From positions 1-64,000 of the forward strand of contig NZ_UGQU01000001.1 in assembly GCF_900453205.1 (NCBI RefSeq): a DNA stretch of 64,000 bases, in the 5' to 3' direction. The position numbers were made by a program, and so were the translations under genes. Below are positions 63,965 through 64,000 of this stretch, piece by piece (positions within the stretch are counted from its first letter, which is position 1; each line of letters starts with the position of its first letter). This DNA is from Moraxella lacunata. GTDB taxonomy: Bacteria > Pseudomonadota > Gammaproteobacteria > Pseudomonadales > Moraxellaceae. A model generated the notes under the pieces. The model did not search any database. It saw only the letters and a program-made list of their open reading frames with translations, and was not told where the DNA came from.

Positions 63965-64000
63965 CAAAAAACCATTCACCGCATGGCAAATGGTTTTTTG
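63965..64000. terminator. Hairpin at the window end
   Basis: CAAAAAACCATT and AATGGTTTTTTG form a perfect 12-bp stem. It is probably a terminator for a gene beyond the right edge, since the gene at 63305 is transcribed away from it. Confidence 0.65.

Overview
The window is chromosomal DNA of a gammaproteobacterium, most likely a Moraxella-like member of the Moraxellaceae. This is inferred from the glycine-rich long Hfq tail, the isc, lpt and kds gene sets, AT-rich intergenic DNA, the IS110 element and many short palindromic repeats. No rRNA, tRNA or CRISPR array was recognised. Most of the sequence is ordinary housekeeping chromosome, with small accessory patches at 1-3650, 4580-5650, 11570-12180, 16500-18840, 35400-39990, 43700-45060, 51370-53290 and 58760-63300.

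Layout: 1-3650 holds unknown genes, a frameshifted folP and two copies of a 79-bp palindromic element. 3700-10900 carries rplU-rpmA, obgE-proB-hemE, a YbgC-type thioesterase, a HIT protein and a phage-type unknown. 10900-19000 carries an L,D-transpeptidase, fpr, trmO, ruvA, fba, a decayed amino-acid binding protein and a propeller-like protein. 19040-27761 is a minus-strand isc operon (iscR-iscS-iscU-iscA-hscB-hscA-fdx), split between iscS and iscU by three paralogous secreted proteins and one VOC protein. 28100-37600 holds HU, an RlpA-like protein, rodA, lemA with an M48 protease, a HolD-like protein and serC. 37700-45000 has gloB, an IS110 element with a candidate bridge RNA, and an hscC/J-protein pair. 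45100-50700 has ilvD, an AI-2E family exporter and a Fur-box-preceded tonB-exbB-exbD operon. 50770-58763 has queD, a DUF1778/GNAT toxin-antitoxin pair coupled to tsaE, miaA-hfq, and kdsD-kdsC-lptC-lptA-lptB, which make and export LPS. 59000-64000 has a purine permease, queC, an SMR efflux gene and a TetR regulator among several mobile palindromes.

Three themes stand out. First, at least seven genes are broken by a one-base change in or beside a homopolymer (folP among them), and their frames rejoin perfectly if one base is added or removed. That pattern fits read-level indel errors or slippage better than independent decay. Second, several TA-flanked miniature inverted-repeat families (about 79, 102 and 206 bp) are scattered through the window. 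Some copies supply the stop codon of the adjacent gene and one splits a gene with a TA duplication. Third, the same palindrome (ACCGAC-CA-GTCGGT) lies upstream of both gloB and the SMR gene, with a TetR gene close to the latter, suggesting a small detoxification regulon.
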